Shown piece after piece: positions 1 to 6,112 of a DNA stretch of 6,112 bases. The stretch is from the NCBI GenBank assembly GCA_903911805.1, contig CAIWET010000039.1, forward strand, positions 1 through 6,112, in the 5' to 3' direction. The notes beneath the pieces were generated by a model. That model had not been told where the DNA came from and did not search any database. It saw nothing but the letters and a program-made list of their open reading frames with translations. The first letter of the stretch is position 1, and every line of letters starts with the position of its first letter. The DNA is from an uncultured Ignavibacteria bacterium. Its GTDB lineage: Bacteria; Bacteroidota; Ignavibacteria; Kapaibacteriales; UBA2268. The position numbers and the translations under genes are program-made.

Positions 1-123
1 TAATTCAATAAATTGTATTTTTAAAGCTAAAAATCTAATCTATAAAATTTTAAATGCCTTTTCTCTTTGTCAACATCTCAATTTACATTAATTTAGTTTT
101 TTATTAATTTGTAATTTTTTAAA

Positions 124-873
124 ATGATTATTAAAAATTCTAAATATTTAGGTTTATTTGGTCAGGAATTTGAGTTAATAGACACTGGCTCATCATCAGG
201 CAAAGATAATATGCTTTTTGATTATAATCGCACTATGGCAGTAGCTGAAGGCAAAGAATTGCCAATGATTAGACTCTATTCCTGGAATCCTTGGACTGTT
301 TCACTTGGTGCTAACCAAAAAGAAACCGATATTAATATTGATGAAGTGGAAAAGCGTGGATGGGAATTAGTTCGACGCCCTACAGGTGGAAGAGCCGTTT
401 TTCATTCAGAAGAAATAACGTATTCTGTTGTAATTAATCTTGAAGATAAATTTTCAATCCACGAAGCTTATAAAGATATACACGTAATGTTACTTAATGC
501 ATTGATAAAATTGGGTAATAAAGATATTGGATTTGAGAAATCTCAGGCCAATTTTAGAGAATTTTATAAAGATAAATCAATTTCTGCATCTTGCTTTGCA
601 AGTTCTGCCCGTTATGAAATAGAATTTGAAGGCAAAAAAATAGTTGGTTCTGCTCAAAGATTATTTGGCAATACATTGCTACAACACGGGTCAATACTAA
701 TTGGTAATGCTCATTTAATGCTTTCAGATGTTGTAAATCTTGAAACAAATGAACAAAAAACGAAACTTTTTAACTTTATAAACAGTCATAGTACTTGTCT
801 GGAAAATGTATTTGAAAAAAATATATCTTATAAGGAAATTTCAGAATTGATTTTTGAAGAAATATTGGATTAA
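124..873 (+). CDS. Lipoate/octanoate protein ligase family enzyme (LipM-like)
   Basis: This is a cytoplasmic BPL/LplA/LipB-family enzyme that attaches octanoate or lipoate to a lysine of the lipoyl domains of 2-oxoacid dehydrogenases or the glycine cleavage H protein. Visible motifs are NMLFDYNR (29-36), the block RRPTGGRAVFHSEEITYSV (84-102), GKKIVGSAQ (170-178) with the family lysine, and QHGSILIG (187-194). Cys157 in SASCFASSARYEI lies where LipM octanoyltransferases carry their acyl-accepting cysteine (ACFxAPSxYE in Bacillus), which favours octanoyl transfer over ATP-dependent ligation. At 249 residues it has no LplA-type C-terminal accessory domain, as expected for LipM. The ATG follows an A/T run without a Shine-Dalgarno sequence, but the conserved fold begins soon after it and no better start is seen. 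It heads the plus-strand cluster. The family is certain; LipM versus ligase is inferred. Confidence 0.9.
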   Translation: MIIKNSKYLGLFGQEFELIDTGSSSGKDNMLFDYNRTMAVAEGKELPMIRLYSWNPWTVSLGANQKETDINIDEVEKRGWELVRRPTGGRAVFHSEEITYSVVINLEDKFSIHEAYKDIHVMLLNALIKLGNKDIGFEKSQANFREFYKDKSISASCFASSARYEIEFEGKKIVGSAQRLFGNTLLQHGSILIGNAHLMLSDVVNLETNEQKTKLFNFINSHSTCLENVFEKNISYKEISELIFEEILD

Positions 874-877
874 AGCA

Positions 878-1099
878 ATGATAATTAAATTTTTCATGTT
901 TATTTTTTTGCTAATTATTTTAGCATTAGTTGGTGTTGGATTTATATTTAGAAAAATGAAACGAATTTTTTCTGTAAAATCTGAATTCACTCCTTCACAA
1001 GAAAGAATGAAAAAAGACGATAATGTTATTTATAAAAAAGATGATGTGGTTGTATTAAAAGGCGAAGCTGACCTAACCAAAAGGAAATATGATGAATAA
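878..1099 (+). CDS. Small single-span membrane protein of unknown function
   Basis: This 73-residue protein has one hydrophobic N-terminal segment (about residues 3-27, MFIFLLIILALVGVGFIF). A basic stretch follows (RKMKR), then a charged, probably cytoplasmic tail ending in VIYKKDDVVVLKGEADLTKRKYDE. The layout recalls short FCB-group proteins such as DUF4834, but I cannot assign a family. The ATG at 878, 4 nt after the preceding stop, was chosen over an in-frame TTG at 854 inside the upstream gene, because the TTG adds only eight residues and needs a 20-nt overlap. Its end overlaps the start of the phosphatase gene by 11 nt, so the three genes are probably co-transcribed and translationally coupled. 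The tight linkage and sensible membrane topology support a real gene. The function is unknown. Confidence 0.68.
   Translation: MIIKFFMFIFLLIILALVGVGFIFRKMKRIFSVKSEFTPSQERMKKDDNVIYKKDDVVVLKGEADLTKRKYDE
1082..1085 (+). promoter_or_regulatory. Ribosome binding site of the Ppx/GppA gene
   Basis: AGGA lies inside the end of the preceding small gene, 3 nt before ATG 1089 and 6 nt before ATG 1092. The spacing argues for 1092 as the working start, which would shorten the protein by one methionine. Confidence 0.5.
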
Positions 1100-2642
1100 A
1101 GCTCCATTAATTGCCTCAATAGACGTAGGCACAAACTCATTTCATATGATTTGCGCTACAGTCAATAGCAGAGGTATGCTAATGATACATAATCGCGAAA
1201 AGGAAAACGTCCGTTTAGGTACTGGTTCTGGCGATATGAAAAAATTGACTGAAGAAGCAATGCAAAGAGGAGTTAATACTTTAACTCAATTTGCAGCATT
1301 TGCAAATTCAGAAGGTGCAACTATTAGAGCGGTTGCAACTAGTGCTGTTAGAGAGGCTTTAAATAACCACGAGTTTATCAAAAGAGTAAAAGATGCTTCT
1401 GGTATTGATTTGGAAGTTGTTTCTGGAAATGAAGAAGCAAGATTAATTTATATTGGCGCTCTTCACGCTTTGAATATATTTAAGAAAAAAGCTTTGGTCA
1501 TCGATATTGGTGGTGGAAGTACAGAAACAGTTGTTGGCTTTGAAGGAAATATATTATTCTCTCATTCCGAAAAGCTTGGTACAATCAGACTTACTCAAAA
1601 ATTCTTCCCAACACCTGAAATTACAGATGCTGAGGTGGAGGATTGCAGAAGATTTGTTTTAGGTGAATGGTGCAAAGTATTAGATTCTGCAAGGGAAGCC
1701 GAACCTCAAGTATTTGTTGGTACTTCAGGTACTATAACAAACTTAGTCTTAATGGCGAAAGCTATGAAGGGCGAAAGTATTCCTGAAATAACAAATTCAA
1801 TTACTGTTAATGCTAAAGATATTTTAAAAGTAATTGAAAATATTGTTGGTGCAAAGACAATTCAGGAAAGATTAGCTTTGCCAGGGATTGATCCAGCTAG
1901 AGTTGATATTTTGCCAGCAGGTGCATTAATTTTAGAACGTGCAATTCTAACTTTAGGAATTAATAAGATTACAATTTCTCAATATGCCTTAAGAGAAGGC
2001 GTTTTATTTGATACTTTGCAGAAAATGAAAGATATTGAAGAATATCATCATCTTTCTAGTATTAGATATGATTCTGTTTATAATATTTGCAATCAATTTC
2101 AAGTAAATCTTGACCACGCAGAGCACGTGAAGAAACTTGCTTTAAAAATGTTTGATACATTAGCTCCGTTTCACGGTTATGGTTTTGCTGAAAGAGAAAT
2201 TTTAGAAGCATCTTGTTTGCTTCACGATATCGGATATTATATCTCTCACGACCTTCACCATAAGCATAGTTATTATTTGATAAGTAATTGCATTATGCCC
2301 GGGTTTACTAATGATGAAACTGAAATAATTGCACTAATTGCAAGATATCATAGAAAAAGTCATCCCAAGAAGAAACACCCAGAATTTATGAAATTGACTA
2401 AAGAGCGTCAGGATATTGTAAAAACTCTCGCATCTATGCTCAGAATTGCTGAAGGTATTGATCGCAGACAAAATTTATTGGTCAAAGATATTAAAATTCA
2501 ATTATCTGCAAAAGAAATTGACTTCATTCTTATTCCAATTGATGAAGAAAAAAGTATTGAAATTGAACTTTGGGGAGCTGACCGCAGAAAACTTATGATG
2601 CAAGAAATATTTGGTAAGCAAGTTAATTTTACTATTGGATAA
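1089..2642 (+). CDS. Exopolyphosphatase/pppGpp phosphohydrolase (Ppx/GppA family) with HD domain
   Basis: This enzyme releases terminal phosphate from inorganic polyphosphate and/or converts pppGpp to ppGpp in the cytoplasm. The N-terminal half is an actin-like ASKHA fold: phosphate-1 loop IDVGTNSFHM (11-20), ATSAVREA (83-90), SGNEEARLIYIG (112-123, with the catalytic glutamate at E115 or E116), phosphate-2 loop IDIGGGSTE (138-146) and GTSGTITNL (211-219). The C-terminal part carries an HD-type helical domain with HAEHVKK (343-349), LLHDIG (377-382) and a later YHRKSHPKKKH stretch. At 517 residues it matches long Ppx proteins (E. coli Ppx is 513), so it is complete. Two adjacent ATGs (1089, 1092) are possible; AGGA at 1082-1085 is better spaced for 1092. 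No polyphosphate kinase or relA/spoT gene is in the window, so Ppx versus GppA specificity cannot be decided. Confidence 0.93.
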   Translation: MMNKAPLIASIDVGTNSFHMICATVNSRGMLMIHNREKENVRLGTGSGDMKKLTEEAMQRGVNTLTQFAAFANSEGATIRAVATSAVREALNNHEFIKRVKDASGIDLEVVSGNEEARLIYIGALHALNIFKKKALVIDIGGGSTETVVGFEGNILFSHSEKLGTIRLTQKFFPTPEITDAEVEDCRRFVLGEWCKVLDSAREAEPQVFVGTSGTITNLVLMAKAMKGESIPEITNSITVNAKDILKVIENIVGAKTIQERLALPGIDPARVDILPAGALILERAILTLGINKITISQYALREGVLFDTLQKMKDIEEYHHLSSIRYDSVYNICNQFQVNLDHAEHVKKLALKMFDTLAPFHGYGFAEREILEASCLLHDIGYYISHDLHHKHSYYLISNCIMPGFTNDETEIIALIARYHRKSHPKKKHPEFMKLTKERQDIVKTLASMLRIAEGIDRRQNLLVKDIKIQLSAKEIDFILIPIDEEKSIEIELWGADRRKLMMQEIFGKQVNFTIG

Positions 2643-2693
2643 TTCTTAATCATTTTGTTCTATCTTTATCTAAATTTATTGTTTTATTAAAGT

Positions 2694-2720
2694 AAGCCGG
2701 AGTTTTTCCGGCTTCTTTTT
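2694..2720 (+). terminator. Intrinsic terminator of the plus-strand cluster
   Basis: An 8-bp perfect stem, AAGCCGGA (2694-2701) and TCCGGCTT (2707-2714), encloses the loop GTTTT and is followed by CTTTTT (2715-2720) and further T-rich sequence. It starts 52 nt after the phosphatase stop. On the minus strand the same hairpin lies 25 nt past the last permease stop but is followed by ACTTTAATAAAAC, a weak U-tract. It may therefore also slow converging transcription, but the strong direction is plus. Confidence 0.88.
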
Positions 2721-2738
2721 ATATATTTTTTCTTCTTT

Positions 2739-3860
2739 TTAATCACTAACTTTCTTGTATTTCCAAATTGCTAATGAAAGCATAGCTATAGCATAGATAA
2801 TAATTGTTATTGCTGGCTCTTTTATTTCATTTAAATTCGCACCTTTTAGCATTACTCTTCTTAAAATCTCTACAAAATGAGTAAATGGATCAAAAAATGC
2901 TACCCATTGAGCCCAATTTGGCATAGAATCAACAGGAGTGAACAATCCACTCATTAAAATTAATACAACTAAAAAGAAAAATGCTATAAATAATGCCTGT
3001 TGCTGTGTATCAGTCATTGTCGAGATTAATAATCCACCGGCTAGTATTATCAATAAATATACTGATGCCATTCCAAATACTAAATATAAACTGCCCTCTG
3101 CTAATAATCCATAAATTAACCATGCAACTGTTAAACCAAATGCTAACTCGAACATACCTATTATCCAAAATGGAAATAATTTCCCTATAATGAACTGATA
3201 TTTCTTTATTGGTGTTACATTTAATTGCTCAATTGTACCAATCTCCTTTTCTCTTACGATATTCATTCCTGATAAGAATAATGCTATGATCGAAACTAAT
3301 ATTCCCAATATTCCAGGTATCATATATTGTTTATAATTCATCTTAGGATTATACCAATATTTATCAATTATATTTATACTAGATAAACTTAATGGCTTAT
3401 TTATTACTTTTAGCTCTGATAATATCGATTGATTGTATGATAATATTATATTATTCGCATAATTATAACTAATTCCTGCTGCGGATCCATCTTCAGCATT
3501 TATTAAGAACTGAACCTTTGGAGATTGGCTGCGAAATAAGTCTTTTTCGAAATTACTTGGAATAATTAATATCATCTTGGTGTTATTTTTATTGATATCT
3601 TCCATTGAATTTTCGTAATTCTTTGTAACATTATTCAAAATGAAGTAGTTTGTTGACAAAAAATTATTTATTAATCCCCTAGATGATGTCGAATTGTCAT
3701 AATCCACAACATCAATATTTATTTTTTTAATCTCAAATGTTGCTGCATTTACCAAAACTATCAATTGCACGATTGGAATTGCAAATATTATTGGCAACAT
3801 TTGTTTATTTCGGAATATTTGTTTGAATTCCTTGATTATTATTATCAATATTATTCTCAT
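2739..3860 (-). CDS. ABC-2 type exporter permease (YbhS/YbhR-like), second of pair
   Basis: This inner-membrane subunit of an ABC exporter has the ABC2_membrane_3 layout over 373 residues. A first transmembrane helix (about 22-40) is followed by a large extracytoplasmic domain (about 41-178) and five more helices (about 181-203, 226-252, 260-281, 288-309, 348-367). The cytoplasmic loop NIVREKEIGTIEQLNVTPIKKYQFIIGK (200-227) is the conserved coupling segment of this family and contacts the ATPase. SGLFTPVDSMP (304-314) is the usual motif before the last helix. It starts 1 nt after the stop of the first permease (TAA, A, ATG), with AGG at 3868-3870 seven nt upstream. The two permeases differ clearly in sequence, so a heterodimer is likely. 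The substrate is unknown; relatives export drugs or cations. Confidence 0.92.
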   Translation of the reverse strand: MRIILIIIIKEFKQIFRNKQMLPIIFAIPIVQLIVLVNAATFEIKKINIDVVDYDNSTSSRGLINNFLSTNYFILNNVTKNYENSMEDINKNNTKMILIIPSNFEKDLFRSQSPKVQFLINAEDGSAAGISYNYANNIILSYNQSILSELKVINKPLSLSSINIIDKYWYNPKMNYKQYMIPGILGILVSIIALFLSGMNIVREKEIGTIEQLNVTPIKKYQFIIGKLFPFWIIGMFELAFGLTVAWLIYGLLAEGSLYLVFGMASVYLLIILAGGLLISTMTDTQQQALFIAFFFLVVLILMSGLFTPVDSMPNWAQWVAFFDPFTHFVEILRRVMLKGANLNEIKEPAITIIIYAIAMLSLAIWKYKKVSD

Positions 3861-3861
3861 T

Positions 3862-4968
3862 TTACAACCTAATCTTAAATTTTTTAATACTTACCAATAT
3901 ACAAAATATCGTCATTCCAAATAATATCAATGTTTCCTTTAATAAATACTCTATCCCAACTCCTTTTAAAATAATTCCCTTCAAGATTATCAAAAACCAA
4001 GTTGCTGGAAGAGCCTTGCTTAACGTCTGAAGAGGAAAAGGCATATTTTCTATTGGATAAATAAATCCCGAAAGAAGCATTGTCGGCATTAAAAGTCCTA
4101 CTAATGAAACCATTAGAGCTATCTGCTGTGTTTTTGCAATTGTAGAAATTAATACTCCAAGTGATAACGCCGTGGTTATAAATAAAATCGTCTCTAAAGC
4201 AAGGAATAACAAACTCCCTTTGATTGTAATATCAAATAAATAATATGATAAAACTATAATGACAACTGCATTAAAAAATGAAAGGAATACATACGGTATT
4301 ACTTTGCCAATAATTATTACTGGTGGCTTTATCGGCGATACCAGAAGTATTTCCATATTTCCCATTTCCTTTTCTTTTGTTATGGAAATACTTGTCATCA
4401 AAGCAGAAACAAGCATTAAAATCAAAACAATAAGCCCAGGAACAAACATAAATACGCTTTTCAACAATGGATTGAATAACATTTTTACTTCGGATGTTAT
4501 AATTGTATTAGTAATATTATTTTTAGAATTATAATCCTTCATATAATCTGTAATAATCGCTGTTGCATAACCACTAAGTATTGTCGCCAGATTCGGATTA
4601 CTTGCATCATTTATTAATTGTATTGATGCCTTTCCTTCTTTTTCAAATTTCTTCCCAAAATTCTCTTCAAAAACAATTACTTGCTTTACTTTTCCACTTT
4701 TAAATAGTGTTTCTATCTCAGAATCACTATTAACATATCCTTGGAGCTTAAAATATCCAGAAGAAAGCATTTTATTTGTTATATCATTACTAATATTATC
4801 TCTGCTTTTATCATAAATTCCAATAATTGCATCATTAACTTCTGTACGAATTGCGTAACCAAAGATTAAAAGCTGTGCTACTGGCATTAATATTAATACT
4901 ATTAAAGTTCTTACATCTCTAATAATATGATAATACTCTTTTCTTATAAAATTTAATAATTGTTTCAT
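3862..4968 (-). CDS. ABC-2 type exporter permease (YbhS/YbhR-like), first of pair
   Basis: This is a 368-residue ABC-2 permease, the same length class as E. coli YbhR (368) and YbhS (377). It has a membrane anchor at about 21-40, an extracytoplasmic domain at about 41-170 and five further helices (about 173-195, 219-245, 251-277, 284-304, 343-360). The coupling loop ITKEKEMGNMEILLVSPIK (196-214) carries the family's EKE-x-G-x-x-E-x-L-x-V-x-P pattern. SGFIYPIENMP (300-310) precedes the last helix. Its ATG shares one base with the ATPase stop (TAATG), which points to translational coupling and fixed stoichiometry. With the next permease it should form the heterodimeric channel driven by the neighbouring ATPase. 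Confidence 0.92.
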   Translation of the reverse strand: MKQLLNFIRKEYYHIIRDVRTLIVLILMPVAQLLIFGYAIRTEVNDAIIGIYDKSRDNISNDITNKMLSSGYFKLQGYVNSDSEIETLFKSGKVKQVIVFEENFGKKFEKEGKASIQLINDASNPNLATILSGYATAIITDYMKDYNSKNNITNTIITSEVKMLFNPLLKSVFMFVPGLIVLILMLVSALMTSISITKEKEMGNMEILLVSPIKPPVIIIGKVIPYVFLSFFNAVVIIVLSYYLFDITIKGSLLFLALETILFITTALSLGVLISTIAKTQQIALMVSLVGLLMPTMLLSGFIYPIENMPFPLQTLSKALPATWFLIILKGIILKGVGIEYLLKETLILFGMTIFCILVSIKKFKIRL

Positions 4969-5699
4969 TATAATCCTCTTGCAAGTTTAATAAAAACTTC
5001 GTCCATTGACTTTGCATTATGCTTATTTTTTAACATTTGTGGAGTATCCAAGTCCGCAATTTTACCATCCACCATTATAGATACCCTATCGCAATATTCT
5101 GCTTCATCCATATAATGTGTAGTTACAAAAATTGTTGTTCCATTATGAGCAGCTTTATATATCATTTCCCAAAATTGTCTTCGGGTTATTGGATCCACTC
5201 CTCCAGTTGGCTCATCTAGAAATACAATTGAAGGATTATGAATAACAGCTATCGAAAATGCTATCTTTTGTTTCCAACCCAAAGGCAAAGATACCACCAT
5301 TTCATTTCGGAATTCTTCAATGCCAAGTTCTTTGAACAATATTTCAGATTTTTCTTTCAATTCTTTTTTAGATAATCCATAAATACCTCCATAAAAATTA
5401 ATATTCTCTTGCACAGTTAAGTCTTCGTAAAGCGAAAACTTTTGACTCATATATCCAATATTCTTTTTTATCTTCTCAGATTCTTTAAATACATCAAATC
5501 CTGCAACATTCGCCTTCCCGGATGAAGGAGAATGAAGCGCAATTAACATTTTAATTGCTGTAGTTTTCCCAGCGCCATTCGCTCCTAAGAAACCGAATAT
5601 CTCGCCTTTATAAACTTCAAAAGAAATTGAGTCAACCGCAACAAAATTTCCGAATTTTTTAGTCAGATTTTCAACTTTAATAATTATTTCTTTATTCAT
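4968..5699 (-). CDS. ABC exporter ATP-binding protein (single domain, YbhF-like)
   Basis: This cytoplasmic ATPase powers the two downstream permeases. It is 243 residues with one complete nucleotide-binding domain: Walker A GANGAGKTT (39-47), Q-loop Q86 in IGYMSQKFSLYEDLTV, Walker B and catalytic Glu in IVFLDEPTGGVDP (158-170, E163), and H-loop H195 in FVTTHYMDEAEYCDR. The signature is SLPLGWKQKIAFS instead of LSGGQ; LPLGW(K/R/Q)Q is the known variant in YbhF-type exporters, so this is typical rather than damage. E. coli YbhF fuses two such domains; here there is one, so it either homodimerises or pairs with an ATPase encoded elsewhere, perhaps upstream of the window. The ATG at 5699 is preceded by a weak AAAGAGA. 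The next minus-strand gene upstream, a DUF559 remnant, stops 16 nt away. Confidence 0.95.
   Translation of the reverse strand: MNKEIIIKVENLTKKFGNFVAVDSISFEVYKGEIFGFLGANGAGKTTAIKMLIALHSPSSGKANVAGFDVFKESEKIKKNIGYMSQKFSLYEDLTVQENINFYGGIYGLSKKELKEKSEILFKELGIEEFRNEMVVSLPLGWKQKIAFSIAVIHNPSIVFLDEPTGGVDPITRRQFWEMIYKAAHNGTTIFVTTHYMDEAEYCDRVSIMVDGKIADLDTPQMLKNKHNAKSMDEVFIKLARGL
4974..4980 (-). promoter_or_regulatory. Internal ribosome binding site of the first permease
   Basis: AAGAGGA, read on the minus strand, ends 5 nt before the permease ATG and lies within the last codons of the ATPase gene. It confirms the ATG that overlaps the ATPase stop as the start and is the best Shine-Dalgarno match in the exporter operon. 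Confidence 0.6.
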
Positions 5700-5715
5700 T
5701 ATATCTCTTTCTCTT

Positions 5716-6112
5716 TTATCCCCCGCTGGCGGGGGCTGGGGGTGGACTCTTTTCTTCGAATCTATTCCCTGAATTATTTTTATTTAGTTTAATTTCATCA
5801 TTAATAACTCTAATTATCTCCATTCTAACTCCTGTTATATTAGATAATACTTGTTCATCAGTAAATCTTATAACTTTATAACCACTTTCTTCTATAATTT
5901 TTTGTCTTTTTAAATCATTTTCTATAATTTGATTGAAGTGATGAGTATATCCATCAACTTCTATAATTAATTTTAATTCTAAGCACACGAAATCAGCTAT
6001 ATAATATAATATAGGTCTTTGTCTTCTGAATGAATATCCTTCTATTTGTTTATTATTTAGAGCATATTTTCATAAACAAGCTTCAGCTTTAGTCATATTT
6101 TTTCCTAAAATA
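5716..6112 (-). pseudogene. DUF559 (Vsr-like) endonuclease gene, broken by an in-frame TGA, 5' end off window
   Basis: DUF559 proteins belong to the PD-(D/E)XK nuclease superfamily, related to Vsr mismatch-nicking and homing endonucleases; their cellular role is poorly defined. The frame reads ILGKNMTKAEACL, then TGA (6070-6072), then KYALNNKQIEGYSFRRQRPILYYIADF, LELKLIIEVDGYTHHF, ESGYKVIRFTDEQVL and the tail KSPPPAPASGG before TAA. The family core has AEACLWKYAL, so TGA replaces the conserved Trp. The nuclease residues remain (Asp of IADF, Glu and Asp of IEVDG, and the VIRF strand). After the TGA the first usable start is GTG at 5988, which would lose the FRRQRP and IADF segments, so a 90-residue product should be inactive. 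ATG 6096 has AGGA 6 nt upstream, but LGKNMTKAE matches the usual RKNMTKAE, so the true start is probably beyond 6112. A sequencing error at one base is the main alternative. Confidence 0.82.
5720..5735. repeat. GC-rich perfect palindromic hairpin at the DUF559 3' end
   Basis: CCCCCGC (5720-5726) pairs perfectly with GCGGGGG (5729-5735) around a TG centre. It sits in a 26-nt stretch (5720-5745) with 23 G/C bases in an otherwise AT-rich window. On the minus strand it encodes the last DUF559 residues just before the stop and lies 20 nt ahead of the exporter ATPase start. No T-run follows on either strand, so it is not an intrinsic terminator. From memory, similar proline-rich DUF559 tails and matching palindromes recur in Bacteroidota/Ignavibacteria genomes, so it is probably a dispersed repeat. 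The copy number cannot be seen here. Confidence 0.65.

Noticed and set aside
67..94. Promoter-like TTGTCA with TAATTT 16 nt downstream, ahead of the LipM-like gene
   Set aside because: The -10 match is only 3 of 6 in very AT-rich sequence, and the Bacteroidota-type TAnnTTTG is only approximated nearby, so chance matches are expected.
554..748. 64-codon open frame on the minus strand
   Set aside because: It lies wholly within the conserved LipM-like gene, on the opposite strand, and has no recognisable motif; it is a shadow.
4259..4534. 91-codon plus-strand open frame, with others at 2993-3190 and 5037-5219
   Set aside because: All lie antisense within the well-supported exporter genes and show only low-complexity composition without domain features.
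5114..5284. Degenerate ABC signature (LPLGWKQ instead of LSGGQ) as a sign of an inactive ATPase
   Set aside because: This variant is normal in the YbhF-type exporter subfamily, and Walker A, Walker B, Q-loop and H-loop are all intact.
5720..5735. Palindrome as a rho-independent terminator
   Set aside because: Neither strand has a T-run after the stem: the minus strand continues ATAAAAGAG and the plus strand CTGGGGGTGG.
5716..5988. Intact 90-residue DUF559 gene starting at GTG 5988
   Set aside because: Homologous sequence continues in frame upstream past GTG, through FRRQRPILYYIADF and, across the TGA, MTKAEACL. The GTG is an internal Val codon and the short form lacks part of the nuclease core.
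6070..6072. TGA recoded as Trp in this genome
   Set aside because: All 14 Trp codons in the five intact genes with Trp are TGG and none of those frames needs TGA read as sense, which would be very unlikely in an AT-rich genome using TGA for Trp.

Overview
The window is AT-rich with one block of genes on each strand, meeting tail to tail near position 2700. The ABC-2 exporter style, the low GC and a DUF559 protein with a proline-rich tail encoded by a GC palindrome suggest a low-GC member of the Bacteroidota/Ignavibacteria (FCB) group. This is an inference from gene style; there is no rRNA or marker gene to fix it. All 14 Trp codons in the intact genes are TGG and every visible gene stop is TAA, so the standard bacterial code applies.

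Plus-strand block (124-2642): a lipoate/octanoate protein-ligase family enzyme (LipM-like), a 73-residue single-span membrane protein starting 4 nt after it, and a full-length Ppx/GppA phosphatase with a C-terminal HD domain, whose start overlaps the small gene. They are packed like one transcript, which ends at a clear intrinsic terminator at 2694-2720.

Minus-strand block (read from 6112 down to 2739): the remains of a DUF559 (Vsr-like, PD-(D/E)XK fold) endonuclease gene, then a three-gene ABC exporter (ATPase, permease, permease) with 1-nt junctions. The exporter resembles the YbhF/YbhS/YbhR multidrug type, but its ATPase has one nucleotide-binding domain rather than two. No HlyD-like adaptor or outer-membrane partner lies in the window; these may be beyond the right edge.

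The most interesting region is 5716-6112. The DUF559 frame stays open to the window edge except for one TGA at 6070-6072, exactly where the family has a conserved Trp, so one G-to-A change has broken it. Its last codons are written by a very GC-rich palindrome (5720-5735), which sits 20 nt upstream of the exporter ATPase. This looks like an endonuclease-plus-palindrome unit lodged at the head of, or inside, the exporter operon.

Gene-free stretches are short: 1-123 (AT-rich leader, no convincing promoter), 2643-2738 (terminator) and 5700-5715.
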